A stretch of 64,000 bases of DNA from Streptomyces sp. TBY4 (lineage in GTDB: Bacteria; Actinomycetota; Actinomycetes; Streptomycetales; Streptomycetaceae). The stretch is from positions 62,001-126,000 of the forward strand of contig NZ_JANAVF010000015.1 of NCBI RefSeq assembly GCF_024213195.1, read 5' to 3'. Numbering within the stretch: the first letter of the stretch is position 1; every line of letters begins with the position of its first letter. The notes beneath the pieces are model-generated. The model saw nothing but the letters and a program-made list of their open reading frames with translations. It was not told the origin of the DNA and ran no database searches. A program made the translations under genes and the position numbers. Of the stretch, positions 44,898-54,841 are shown one piece after another.

Positions 44898-45785
44898 GTG
44901 AGTACCCTTGCGCACACCATGATGACCGCCGCCCGCCATGCCGATTCCGGCCTCGCCGGCGCGGGCGAACTCGACCGCTACCCCTACCCGGAGGCCTCGG
45001 GGGCCGACCGGGTGGGAGTGCCCCACTGGGACGGATCCGACGTCGAGTTGAGCCGGGTCGGCCGCCGCGCCGCCGGCAGCCGCGGCCGCGGACTGCACGG
45101 CCAACTCGTCCAGCAGCTCGGCCAGATGATCGTCTCCGGCGACCTCGGCGCGGACCGCCCGCTGGTCCCCGAGGAGATCGGGCAGCGTTTCGAGGTCTCC
45201 CGCACCGTCGTCCGCGAATCGCTGCGGGTCCTGGAGGCCAAGGGCCTCGTCAGCGCCCGCCCCAACGTCGGTACCCGGGTCCGTCCGGTCGCCGACTGGA
45301 ACCTGCTCGACCCCGACATCATCGAGTGGCGCGCCTTCGGCCCGCAGCGCGACGACCAGCGCCGCGAGCTCGGCGAGCTCCGCTGGACCATCGAACCGCT
45401 GGCCGCCCGCCTCGCCGCCGGCCACGGCCGCCCGGAGGTCCAGCAGCGCCTCGCCGACATGGTCGAGATCATGGGACACGCGCTCGGGCAGGGAGACTCG
45501 ATCACCTTCGCGCGTGCGGACAACGAGTTCCACGCCCTGCTCATCCAGGTCGCGGCCAACCGCATGCTGGAACACCTCTCCGGCATCGTCTCCGCCGCCC
45601 TGCAGGTGTCCGGCGCTCCCGTCACCGCCTGCGACCGCCCCAGCGAGACCTGCGTCGCGCACCACGCGCGCATGGTCGAGGCCCTCGCCACCGGTGACGC
45701 GATGGGCGCGGAGAACGCCATGCGCCAGCTCCTGACGGTGCATCCGGAGGTCGAGCGCGTGGTCCCCGCCCCGCGCGAGCACTGA
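44898..45785 (+). CDS. whiH: Sporulation regulator WhiH (GntR family, FadR subfamily)
   Basis: GntR/FadR-type regulator of 295 residues needed for septation of aerial hyphae in Streptomyces. After an N-terminal extension (STLAHTMMTAARHADSGLAG) comes the winged HTH (LHGQLVQQLGQMIVSGDLG, EEIGQRFEVSRTVVRESLRV) and an FCD ligand domain (DADNEFHALL-like ARADNEFHALLIQVAANRML and CVAHHARMVEAL with metal-ligand histidines). GTG 44898 with AAAGGA upstream agrees with the start used for S. coelicolor. Identification is supported by hrdB immediately downstream. Confidence 0.92.
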   Translation: MSTLAHTMMTAARHADSGLAGAGELDRYPYPEASGADRVGVPHWDGSDVELSRVGRRAAGSRGRGLHGQLVQQLGQMIVSGDLGADRPLVPEEIGQRFEVSRTVVRESLRVLEAKGLVSARPNVGTRVRPVADWNLLDPDIIEWRAFGPQRDDQRRELGELRWTIEPLAARLAAGHGRPEVQQRLADMVEIMGHALGQGDSITFARADNEFHALLIQVAANRMLEHLSGIVSAALQVSGAPVTACDRPSETCVAHHARMVEALATGDAMGAENAMRQLLTVHPEVERVVPAPREH

Positions 45786-45852
45786 CGGGCGGCGGCGCGC
45801 GGGCACGGGTGAGGGCGCGGACCTGCCGGTGGGGCGCCGCTCCCGGGCGGCA

Positions 45853-45872
45853 CCCCCGGCCGGAGCCGGGGG
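45853..45872. terminator. Hairpin after whiH
   Basis: CCCCCGGC / GCCGGGGG, 8-bp perfect arms with CGGA loop, 67 bp after the whiH stop. Confidence 0.65.
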
Positions 45873-45996
45873 AGTCGTCCGGCCCGCGAAGCGGGGCGTG
45901 TTCGGACACACCGGGCGTGCAGAAATAACGGTATGACCGGCATGGCATCGAACGGGGTGTGACTCGGGCCACGAAGATTGGGCGTAACGCTCCGCG

Positions 45997-46013
45997 AGGT
46001 CACGCGATGACCT
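45997..46013. promoter_or_regulatory. Inverted repeat in hrdB upstream region
   Basis: AGGTCA-CGCGA-TGACCT: perfect 6-bp arms, 168 bp before the hrdB start. Lies in a 395-bp gap between whiH and hrdB that otherwise holds the whiH terminator and, presumably, the hrdB promoters; no gene is seen there. Confidence 0.45.
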
Positions 46014-46180
46014 AAGAGGTGATGGCCGACGGAGGGAAGACAGCAGCCCTTGGGGGTGCTGTGCAGCTCCCCGGCCCCTGCCCGCGCCCCCGGCCCATCC
46101 CCAGTCGGTGGTCGTCGGCTCCGGTCCAGCACCACCAGGCCGGGGTCGGAAGCCGTTTCCATCGTTCCGAGAGGTTGTTC

Positions 46181-47764
<1,584 letters not shown>

Positions 47765-47824
47765 CACGGACCAGGACCGGAAGGGCCGGACCGGGCGCGG
47801 CGCGGGGGTCGCCGCAGGTCGTCG

Positions 47825-47856
47825 CCGGTGGCCGCGCGGGTGCGCACGGCCACCGG
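47825..47856. terminator. Hairpin downstream of hrdB
   Basis: CCGGTGGCCG / CGGCCACCGG, 10-bp perfect arms with a 12-nt loop, 60 bp after the hrdB stop and before the peptidase gene. Confidence 0.6.
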
Positions 47857-47904
47857 GCGTCCCACTCTGAGTGGAGTCATGCACACTCGGAGTCAGGAGG
47901 CCTC

Positions 47905-48864
47905 ATGCGTCGTCCCTTTGCCCGTGTCCTGGCGGGAGCGCTGACCCTGGCGGCGGGAGCGGCGGCGGCGCCGCTCTTCCAGGCGCCGCGAGCGGCCGCG
48001 GACAGCGTGGTGATCGGCGGGAAGCCCGTGAAGGTGGCCGACGCCCCCTGGGTCGTGGCCCTCGCGAGCCGTGACCGGTTCGGGGGTACGCGCGGCGGCC
48101 AGTTCTGCGGGGGCGTGCTCGTCACCCCGACCAAAGTGGTGACCGCGGCCCACTGCCTGGGGCGTCAGGTGCTGGGCGGCCCGGTCGACTCCGTCCGCGA
48201 CTTCCAGGTGATCACCGGCCGTACGGAGCTGCGCGCGAGCGAGGGCCGGGAGATCGCGGTGCGTTCCGCCCGGGTGAACCCGGCGTACGACCCGGGCAGC
48301 AATGCCGGCGACCTGGCCGTCCTGGAGCTGGCCGAGGCCGTGGCCGCGCAGAGCGTGCTGCCGATGGCCGATCCCGGGCATCCGGCCTACGGGGCGGGCA
48401 CCGAGGCCGCCGTGTACGGCTGGGGCGACACCAGCGGCTTCGGTGACTACGCCTACGCGCTGCGGGCCGCCAGGGTGACGGTGCTGGCGGACGAGGTGTG
48501 CGGGCGGGCCTACCCCGGAGACGCCGACGGTCAGTACCGGGCCGACTCCATGGTGTGCGCGGGGGACCGCGAGGGCGGCAAGGACGCCTGCCAGGGGGAC
48601 AGCGGCGGCCCCCTCGTGGCCCAGGGCCGGCTGATCGGGCTGGTGTCCTGGGGGCGCGGCTGCGGGCGCGCCGACAGCCCGGGGGTGTACACGCGCGTCG
48701 CACCGCTGATCGGCTTCGTCACCGACCCCGTCAGCGGCCCGGAGGCGGCCCGGGGGGAGCTGGGCCGTCCTGGTGCCCGGGGGATGCTGGGGATCGGCGT
48801 ACGCCCCGCCCAGGGGCCCGGGAGGGGCCTCGCGGAGGGGGACCGGCCCGCGCCGAAGCGCTGA
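47905..48864 (+). CDS. Secreted trypsin-like serine protease
   Basis: Exported S1 protease of 319 residues. Signal peptide (RRPFARVLAGALTLAAGAAA), short propeptide, then a chymotrypsin fold beginning near VVIGG with catalytic His83 (TAAHC), Asp136 (GDLAVL) and Ser233 (GDSGGP). Asp227, six residues before the serine, marks trypsin-like specificity for Lys/Arg. Cysteine pairs (FCGG, AHC, VC, DAC, GRGCG) fit disulfides. The C-terminus has an extra Pro/Gly/Arg-rich tail. ATG 47905 follows AGGAGG. It ends in a long hairpin shared with the convergent small gene. Confidence 0.92.
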   Translation: MRRPFARVLAGALTLAAGAAAAPLFQAPRAAADSVVIGGKPVKVADAPWVVALASRDRFGGTRGGQFCGGVLVTPTKVVTAAHCLGRQVLGGPVDSVRDFQVITGRTELRASEGREIAVRSARVNPAYDPGSNAGDLAVLELAEAVAAQSVLPMADPGHPAYGAGTEAAVYGWGDTSGFGDYAYALRAARVTVLADEVCGRAYPGDADGQYRADSMVCAGDREGGKDACQGDSGGPLVAQGRLIGLVSWGRGCGRADSPGVYTRVAPLIGFVTDPVSGPEAARGELGRPGARGMLGIGVRPAQGPGRGLAEGDRPAPKR

Positions 48865-48908
48865 GCCCGTCCGCCGAGCCCGTCCGCCGAACCGTGTCCG
48901 GACATGAG

Positions 48909-48947
48909 GACGGGCGGTCCCTCTGGGTCGCAGAGGTACCGCCCGTC
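48909..48947. terminator. Bidirectional hairpin after the trypsin gene
   Basis: 17-position stem with one mismatch (GACGGGCGGT-C-CCTCTG against CAGAGG-T-ACCGCCCGTC) and a GGTCG loop, between convergent genes. Just before it a GAGCCCGTCCGCC duplication follows the protease stop. Confidence 0.8.
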
Positions 48948-48996
48948 GACCGGCTTCGCCGGTCCTGGCTCGTCGGATGCGAGGTGTAGGCCTGTG

Positions 48997-49233
48997 TCAG
49001 CGGTCCTCGGGTTCGGCGGCACTGGCCGCCGGAGCGGACGTAAGCCGCTCGGTCTCATCCTGTATTTCCGCGGCGATCTTCTTGAGTTCCGGCTCGAACT
49101 TGCGCCCGTGGTGGGCGCAGAAGAGCAGTTCACCGCCGCTCAGCAGGACGACGCGCAGATATGCCTGGGCGCCGCAACGGTCGCATCGGTCAGCGGCCGT
49201 CAGCGGGGTCGCGGGTGTCAGAACAGTAGTCAC
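48997..49233 (-). CDS. DUF7455-type small zinc-ribbon protein
   Basis: Small protein of 78 residues, function unknown, of an actinobacterial family beside hrdB/gyrB2. A zinc ribbon is visible: CDRCGAQAYLRV then LLFCAHHGRKFE, followed by a helical charged tail. GTG 49233 follows GAAGAGG. It is divergent from parE across a 446-bp gap. Confidence 0.85.
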   Translation of the reverse strand: MTTVLTPATPLTAADRCDRCGAQAYLRVVLLSGGELLFCAHHGRKFEPELKKIAAEIQDETERLTSAPAASAAEPEDR

Positions 49234-49247
49234 GTCGCCTCTTCTCT

Positions 49248-49260
49248 AGCTCGACGAGCT
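49248..49260. promoter_or_regulatory. Small palindrome in the parE/DUF7455 gap
   Basis: AGCTCG-A-CGAGCT lies 15 bp upstream of the small zinc-ribbon gene. The rest of the 446-bp gap to parE holds promoter DNA but no gene, tRNA or repeat that I can identify. Confidence 0.3.
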
Positions 49261-49679
49261 GTCGTACCAGGGTCAACATCCAACCAGGCCGAAAACGTTC
49301 CCGCTCGCGGCTTTTCCTCGAAACTTCCTTCCGAAGCTGGCCGGCCGTTGCCGGTTGGCGGCGAAGGAGCCGTATTGCGTTGCTTTACGGTTTCGCGTTG
49401 TCAGGTCGTTCGCTTGTCGCAGTTCTGCCCTCTCCGGCTGAGTGCCGGTTGTTCATGAGGACGTGCCCGAACACTAAATGGTTCATGCGCGGAAGGGAAC
49501 GTGATGTTTGCTTCACTCCCACGGGGGATCGAACATGCGTACGGACCTGCACTAGGCTGAGGAAGGGGCTGGGGTGGCGTTGCATCGGCTCTACCAGGCC
49601 TCGGTACCCTTCCAGCGGCAACCGAGCCACCACTGCGCCCGACCGGGCCAGAAAAAGAATTCAGCGAGGAGCGAACTGC

Positions 49680-51800
49680 GTGACCGCCGACACGTCCGTG
49701 CCTTCCAGCGCACTGCTGACCGGAGCAGACCGGGACGGCTCCAACTACACCGCGCGGCACCTGCTCGTCCTCGAAGGCCTCGAGGCCGTCCGCAAGCGCC
49801 CCGGCATGTATATCGGCTCCACCGACAGCCGGGGCCTCATGCACTGCCTCTGGGAGATCATCGACAATTCCGTCGATGAGGCCCTGGGCGGCTACTGCGA
49901 CCACATCGAGGTGATCCTCCACGAGGACGCCTCCGTGGAGGTCCGCGACAACGGCCGCGGTATCCCCGTGGACGTCGAGCCCAAGACCGGCCTCTCCGGC
50001 GTCGAGGTCGTCATGACCAAGCTGCACGCCGGCGGCAAGTTCGGCGGCGGGTCGTACGCGGCCTCCGGCGGCCTGCACGGCGTGGGCGCCTCCGTGGTCA
50101 ACGCCCTCTCCGCCCGTCTCGACGTCGAGGTCGACCGGGGCAGCTCCACGCACGCGATCAGCTTCCGGCGCGGCGTCCCCGGCATGTTCACGGAGCAGGG
50201 CCCCGACAGCCCCTTCGACCCGGCCAACGGCCTGCGCAAGGTCAAGCGGATCGCCAAGGGCAAGACCGGCACCCGCATCCGGTACTGGGCCGACCGGCAG
50301 ATCTTCCTCAAGGACGCCAAGCTCACTCTGGACACGCTCTACCAGCGCGCCCGCCAGACGGCCTTCCTCGTGCCCGGCCTGACCATCGTGGTCCGCGACG
50401 AGCGGGCCCTGGAAGGGGCCGGCAAGACCGAGGAGACCTTCCGCTTCGACGGGGGCATCAGCGAGTTCTGCGAGTACCTCGCCCAGGACAAGGCGGCCTG
50501 CGACGTCCTGCGCCTGACCGGCACCGGGACCTTCAAGGAGACCGTCCCGGTCCTCGACGACCGCGGCCACATGACCCCCACCGAGGTCACCCGCGAGCTC
50601 GGCGTGGACATCGCCCTGCGCTGGGGCACGGGGTACGAGACGAACGTCAAGTCGTTCGTGAACATCATCGCCACCCCCAAGGGCGGCACCCACATCTCCG
50701 GCTTCGAGCGCTCGGTCACCAAGACCGTGAACGAGGTGCTGCGCTCCGCGAAGCTGCTGCGCGTGGCCGAGGACGACGTGGTCAAGGACGACGCGATGGA
50801 GGGCATGACGGCGGTCGTCACCGTCCGCCTCGCCGAGCCGCAGTTCGAGGGCCAGACCAAGGAGGTGCTCGGCACCTCGGCGGCCACCCGGATCGTCGCG
50901 GCCGTCGTCGCCAAGGAGCTCAAGGCCTTCCTGACCTCCACCAAGCGGGACGACAAGCAGCAGGCCCGCTCGGTGATGGAGAAGATCGTCGCGGCCGCCC
51001 GGACCCGCATCGCGGCCCGTCAGCACAAGGAGGCGCAGCGCCGCAAGACCGCGCTGGAGTCCTCCTCGCTGCCCGCCAAGCTGGCCGACTGCCGCAGCGA
51101 CGACGTGGAGCGCAGCGAGCTCTTCATCGTCGAGGGGGACTCGGCGCTCGGTACGGCCAAGCTCGCCCGGAACTCCGAGTTCCAGGCGCTGCTGCCCATC
51201 CGGGGCAAGATCCTCAACGTCCAGAAGTCCTCGGTCTCGGACATGCTCAAGAACGCCGAGTGCGGGGCGATCATCCAGGTCATAGGAGCCGGCTCGGGCC
51301 GGACCTTCGACATCGACGCCGCCCGGTACGGGAAGATCGTCCTGCTCGTGGACGCCGATGTGGACGGCGCGCACATCCGCTGCCTGCTGCTCACGCTCTT
51401 CCAGCGCTACATGCGCCCGATGGTCGAGGCGGGCCGGGTCTTCGCGGCCGTTCCGCCGCTGCACCGGATCGAGCTGGTCCAGCCCAAGAAGGGCCAGGAC
51501 AAGTACGTCTACACGTACTCGGACAACGAGCTGCGCCAGACCCTGCTGGAGTACCAGCGCAAGAACATCCGGTACAAGGACTCGATCCAGCGCTACAAGG
51601 GCCTCGGCGAGATGGATGCCGACCAGCTGGCGGAGACCACCATGGATCCCCGCTTCCGCACCCTGCGCCGGATCAACATCGGCGACCTGGACTCGGCCGA
51701 GTCGGTCTTCGACCTGCTCATGGGCAACGAGGTGGCTCCGCGCAAGGAGTTCATCACCAGCTCCGCTGCCACGCTGGACCGCTCGCGGATCGACGCCTGA
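49680..51800 (+). CDS. parE: DNA topoisomerase IV / gyrase-like subunit B (ParE, GyrB2)
   Basis: Type IIA topoisomerase ATPase subunit of 706 residues, pairing with ParC to decatenate chromosomes. GHKL ATPase: IIDNSVDEALGG (Asn for Mg-ATP), VRDNGRGIPV, GGLHGVGASVVNAL. Transducer, then TOPRIM: EGDSALGTAKLARNSEFQ-like EGDSALGTAKLARN, LPIRGKILNV and DADVDGAHIRCLLLT. C-terminal YKGLGEMDADQL. GTG 49680 follows GAGGAGCG. The neighbourhood with hrdB matches S. coelicolor gyrB2; the canonical gyrB lies at the origin, which is not in this window. Ends with a strong hairpin. Confidence 0.95.
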   Translation: MTADTSVPSSALLTGADRDGSNYTARHLLVLEGLEAVRKRPGMYIGSTDSRGLMHCLWEIIDNSVDEALGGYCDHIEVILHEDASVEVRDNGRGIPVDVEPKTGLSGVEVVMTKLHAGGKFGGGSYAASGGLHGVGASVVNALSARLDVEVDRGSSTHAISFRRGVPGMFTEQGPDSPFDPANGLRKVKRIAKGKTGTRIRYWADRQIFLKDAKLTLDTLYQRARQTAFLVPGLTIVVRDERALEGAGKTEETFRFDGGISEFCEYLAQDKAACDVLRLTGTGTFKETVPVLDDRGHMTPTEVTRELGVDIALRWGTGYETNVKSFVNIIATPKGGTHISGFERSVTKTVNEVLRSAKLLRVAEDDVVKDDAMEGMTAVVTVRLAEPQFEGQTKEVLGTSAATRIVAAVVAKELKAFLTSTKRDDKQQARSVMEKIVAAARTRIAARQHKEAQRRKTALESSSLPAKLADCRSDDVERSELFIVEGDSALGTAKLARNSEFQALLPIRGKILNVQKSSVSDMLKNAECGAIIQVIGAGSGRTFDIDAARYGKIVLLVDADVDGAHIRCLLLTLFQRYMRPMVEAGRVFAAVPPLHRIELVQPKKGQDKYVYTYSDNELRQTLLEYQRKNIRYKDSIQRYKGLGEMDADQLAETTMDPRFRTLRRINIGDLDSAESVFDLLMGNEVAPRKEFITSSAATLDRSRIDA

Positions 51801-51863
51801 CCTCACCGGGGCCGCCGGAAGCCACCTCGGGACCTCCGGTGGCACTTCCGCGGCACTGGCACA

Positions 51864-51907
51864 CCGGTGCTCTCCGCTCCATCACCTGATGGAGTGAAGA
51901 GCACCGG
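51864..51907. terminator. Long hairpin downstream of parE
   Basis: About 21 base pairs with one mismatch: CCGGTGCTCT pairs with AGAGCACCGG outside, GCTCCATCA with TGATGGAG(T) inside, loop CC. Starts 64 bp after the parE stop. Confidence 0.75.
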
Positions 51908-51985
51908 GACACCAGTCCGGAAACCGTCCCTCCCGCACATCCTTGTGGGCACGCGGCCACTGCGGCGGCGGACAAGGAGAGTTCG

Positions 51986-52525
51986 GTGGACAAGCACGAA
52001 GGTCGTGATGCCGGAACGATCCGGCTGGACGACCCCTGGTACGACGCGCTGGCCGTCGGCTGGGGCGAGGGCGGCGGCACGGGCGAGGCGCCCGGCGGCT
52101 CGGCGGGCGGCGCGGAAACGTCACCGCCGAACTCCTCCCCGGGCGGCACGCCCCCGCGCGCGGCGTCCGACATCTACCTCGAAGTGCAGCGCAGCGCCGC
52201 CTTCCAGGAGGTGCGCAGCCGCTACCGCAGGTTCGTCGTCCCGGCGACGGTCGCCTTCTTCCTCTGGTACGTCGCCTACGTGATCGCCGCCACCACGGCG
52301 CCCGGCATGATGGCCCGGCCGGTGTTCGGATCCGTCAACGTGGCCCTGCTGGCGGGCCTCGGCCAGTTCCTCAGCACCTTCCTGCTGACCTGGGCCTACG
52401 CCCGCCACGCCCGGCTGCGACGGGACCGCGCGGCGCTGGACCTGCGCTGGACGGTCTTCGAGCAGGAGCAGGTCCGCCGGGCGGACGCGGGGGAGCGCAC
52501 CCGCGCACGGGGGGCCGGCCGGTGA
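51986..52525 (+). CDS. DUF485 domain membrane protein
   Basis: Small inner-membrane protein of 179 residues that accompanies acetate/solute symporters. A Gly/Pro-rich cytosolic N-terminus (about 60 residues, longer than usual) precedes the DUF485 core with two membrane helices (FVVPATVAFFLWYVAYVIAA and SVNVALLAGLGQFLSTFLLT) and a basic, helical C-terminus. GTG 51986 has AAGGAGAG. The stop overlaps the next start as GTGA, so translation of the symporter is coupled to it. Confidence 0.9.
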   Translation: MDKHEGRDAGTIRLDDPWYDALAVGWGEGGGTGEAPGGSAGGAETSPPNSSPGGTPPRAASDIYLEVQRSAAFQEVRSRYRRFVVPATVAFFLWYVAYVIAATTAPGMMARPVFGSVNVALLAGLGQFLSTFLLTWAYARHARLRRDRAALDLRWTVFEQEQVRRADAGERTRARGAGR

Positions 52526-54114
52526 CCACCGAGCACCAGACCCTGGCGCTGCTCCTGTTCAGCGTCTTCATCGCCGTCACCCTGGGCATCACCACCTGGG
52601 TGAGCCGCAACCGGCACGGCTCGGCCGAGGAGTTCTACGCGGGCGGCCGGCTGTTCTCCCCGATGGAGAACGGTTTCGCCATCGCCGGCGACTACATGTC
52701 CGCCGCCTCCTTCCTCGGCATCTCCGGCCTCATCGCCCTCTTCGGCTACGACGGCCTGCTGTACTCGGTGGGCTTCCTCGTGGCCTGGCTGGTCGTCCTG
52801 TTCCTCGTCGCCGAACTCGTCCGCAACTGCGGCCGGTTCACCCTCGCCGACGTGGTCGCCGCGCGGATGAGCGAGCGGCCGGTGCGGATCGCCGCCGGCA
52901 CCTCGTCGGTGGTCGTCTCCGTGCTGTACCTCGTCGCGCAGATGGTCGGCGCGGGCAGCCTCGTGGGCCTGCTGCTCGCCGATTCGGGCCGGACCGCGCG
53001 GACGCTGACCGTCATCGGGGTCGGCGCCCTCATGGTGATCTACGTGTCCTTCGGCGGCATGCGGGCCACCACCTGGATCCAGATCGTCAAGGCCGTGCTG
53101 CTGATGGGCGGGGCGATCACCCTGACGGTGCTCGTCCTGCTGCGCTTCCACGGGAACTTCGACCAGCTGCTCAGCACCGCCGCCGAGCGCAGCGGGCACG
53201 GCGACCGCTTCCTGGGCCCCGGGCTCAAGTACGGCGGGGACTGGACGGCCCGCTTCGACTTCATCAGCCTCGGGCTCGCCCTGGTTCTGGGGACGGCCGG
53301 GCTGCCGCACATCCTGTCCCGCTTCTACACCGTGCCCACGGCGCGGGCGGCCCGCCGGTCAGTGGTGTGGGCGATCGGCCTCATCGGCGGCTTCTACCTG
53401 ATGACCATCGTGCTCGGCTTCGGCGCGGCGGCACTGCTCGGGCCGGATCAGGTCAGGAGCTCCAATGCCTCGGGGAACACGGCGGTTCCGCTGCTCGCGG
53501 CCTTCCTCGGCGGCGGGGCCGATTCGACCGGCGGCGCGGTGCTGTTCGCCTTCGTGGCGGCCATCGCCTTCGCGACCATCCTCGCGGTGGTCGCGGGGAT
53601 CACCCTCGCCTCCTCGGCCTCCGTCGCGCACGACCTGTACGCCTCGCTCAAGCGCCGCCACGCCCGGCAGCGCAGCGAGGTGGCGGTGGCCAGGGTGGCG
53701 GCCGTCGGGATCGGGGCGGTGGCGATCGCGCTGGGTCTGCTCGCACAGGACCTGAACGTGGCCTTCCTGGTGGGCCTGGCCTTCGCGGTGGCGGCCTCGG
53801 CGAACCTGCCGGTGCTCCTGTACTCGCTGTTCTGGCGCGGTTTCACCACGCGGGGCGCGGTCTGGTCGGTGTACGGGGGGCTGCTCCCGGCCGTGGTGCT
53901 GGTGGCCTTGTCCCCGGTGGTCTCCGGCAGCCCCGAATCGCTGTTCCCGGGCGTGGACTTCCAGCTCTTCCCGCTCCAGAACCCGGGCCTCGTGTCCATT
54001 CCGCTGGGCTTCCTGGCGGGCTGGCTGGGCACCGTGACCTCGGCGGAGGAGCCGGACGAGCGGCGGCACGCCGAGACCGAGGTCCGCTCGCTGACGGGGG
54101 CCGGGGCGGTTTAG
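52522..54114 (+). CDS. Sodium:solute symporter (ActP-like cation/acetate)
   Basis: SSS-family symporter of 530 residues and about 13 membrane helices. Family markers: VSRNRHGSAEEFYAGGRLFS, FAIAGDYMSAASFLGI and GTAGLPHILSRFYTVPTARA. ActP homologues take up acetate or other monocarboxylates with sodium. GTG 52522 overlaps the upstream stop. It is convergent with a CitA/CitB-type two-component system, which may control it. Confidence 0.92.
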   Translation: MTTEHQTLALLLFSVFIAVTLGITTWVSRNRHGSAEEFYAGGRLFSPMENGFAIAGDYMSAASFLGISGLIALFGYDGLLYSVGFLVAWLVVLFLVAELVRNCGRFTLADVVAARMSERPVRIAAGTSSVVVSVLYLVAQMVGAGSLVGLLLADSGRTARTLTVIGVGALMVIYVSFGGMRATTWIQIVKAVLLMGGAITLTVLVLLRFHGNFDQLLSTAAERSGHGDRFLGPGLKYGGDWTARFDFISLGLALVLGTAGLPHILSRFYTVPTARAARRSVVWAIGLIGGFYLMTIVLGFGAAALLGPDQVRSSNASGNTAVPLLAAFLGGGADSTGGAVLFAFVAAIAFATILAVVAGITLASSASVAHDLYASLKRRHARQRSEVAVARVAAVGIGAVAIALGLLAQDLNVAFLVGLAFAVAASANLPVLLYSLFWRGFTTRGAVWSVYGGLLPAVVLVALSPVVSGSPESLFPGVDFQLFPLQNPGLVSIPLGFLAGWLGTVTSAEEPDERRHAETEVRSLTGAGAV

Positions 54115-54133
54115 GGCGCCACGTCACCCCAGG

Positions 54134-54841
54134 TCACCCCGGGGTGGGCGGGCGCCAGGCGTAGCGGTGTTCCGGGCGGCCCGTCTCGCCGTACCGGAGG
54201 GCGAGGACGACGCGGCCGGCGCGGTCGAGGAGCTTGAGGTAACGCTGTGCGGTCTGGCGGCTGATGCCCGCGCGGTCGGCGATCTGCTGGGTGGAGAGCG
54301 GGCCCTCGGCTGCGCGCAGGATCCCGCGCACCAGGTCGGCGGTGGTGGGGGAGTGGCCCTTGGGGAGGTCGCTCGGGGCGTCGGCGCCGGCCGCGGCGAG
54401 GGCGCCGAAGATCCGGTCCACCTCCGCCTGTTCGGCCTCGCCGCCCGTGTCCAGGGTGCGCCGCAGGGCCCCGTAGGCCTCCAGACGGGTGCGCAGGCCC
54501 GCGAAGGTGAAGGGCTTCACCAGGTACTGGAGGGCGCCGAGGCGCATCGCGGCCTGGACGGTGGCCAGGTCGCGGGCGGCCGTCACCATGATCACGTCGG
54601 TCCCCCGGCCGTGCTCGCGCAGGCGCCGGACCAGGTCGAGGCCGTTCCCGTCCGGGAGGTAGTGGTCGAGGAGGATCAGGTCCACCGGGTGGGACTCCAG
54701 GAGCTCCAGCGCCTCCGCGGCGCAGTGGGCCCGGGCCGTCGTGCGGAAGCCGGGCACCCTGTCCACGTAGGCCTCGTTGATCCTGGCCACGCGCGGGTCG
54801 TCGTCGACGACCAGTACCTCGAACTCGCTGAAGTCCCTCAT
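54134..54841 (-). CDS. CitB/DcuR-family response regulator
   Basis: Response regulator of 235 residues. Receiver: VLVVDDDPRVARINEAYV (acidic pocket), phospho-Asp in VDLILLDHYLPDGNGLD, Thr in VIMVTAARD, Lys in QYLVKPFTFAGL. C-terminal HTH of the CitB type (STQQIADRAGISRQTAQRYL). Its ATG overlaps the histidine kinase stop by 4 bp, showing one operon. Partner kinase is upstream. Likely regulates uptake of a carboxylate, possibly the adjacent symporter. Confidence 0.92.
   Translation of the reverse strand: MRDFSEFEVLVVDDDPRVARINEAYVDRVPGFRTTARAHCAAEALELLESHPVDLILLDHYLPDGNGLDLVRRLREHGRGTDVIMVTAARDLATVQAAMRLGALQYLVKPFTFAGLRTRLEAYGALRRTLDTGGEAEQAEVDRIFGALAAAGADAPSDLPKGHSPTTADLVRGILRAAEGPLSTQQIADRAGISRQTAQRYLKLLDRAGRVVLALRYGETGRPEHRYAWRPPTPG

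Noticed and set aside
49680..51800. Canonical gyrB
   Set aside because: Neighbours are hrdB and the symporter pair, not recF/gyrA; synteny and sequence fit parE/gyrB2.
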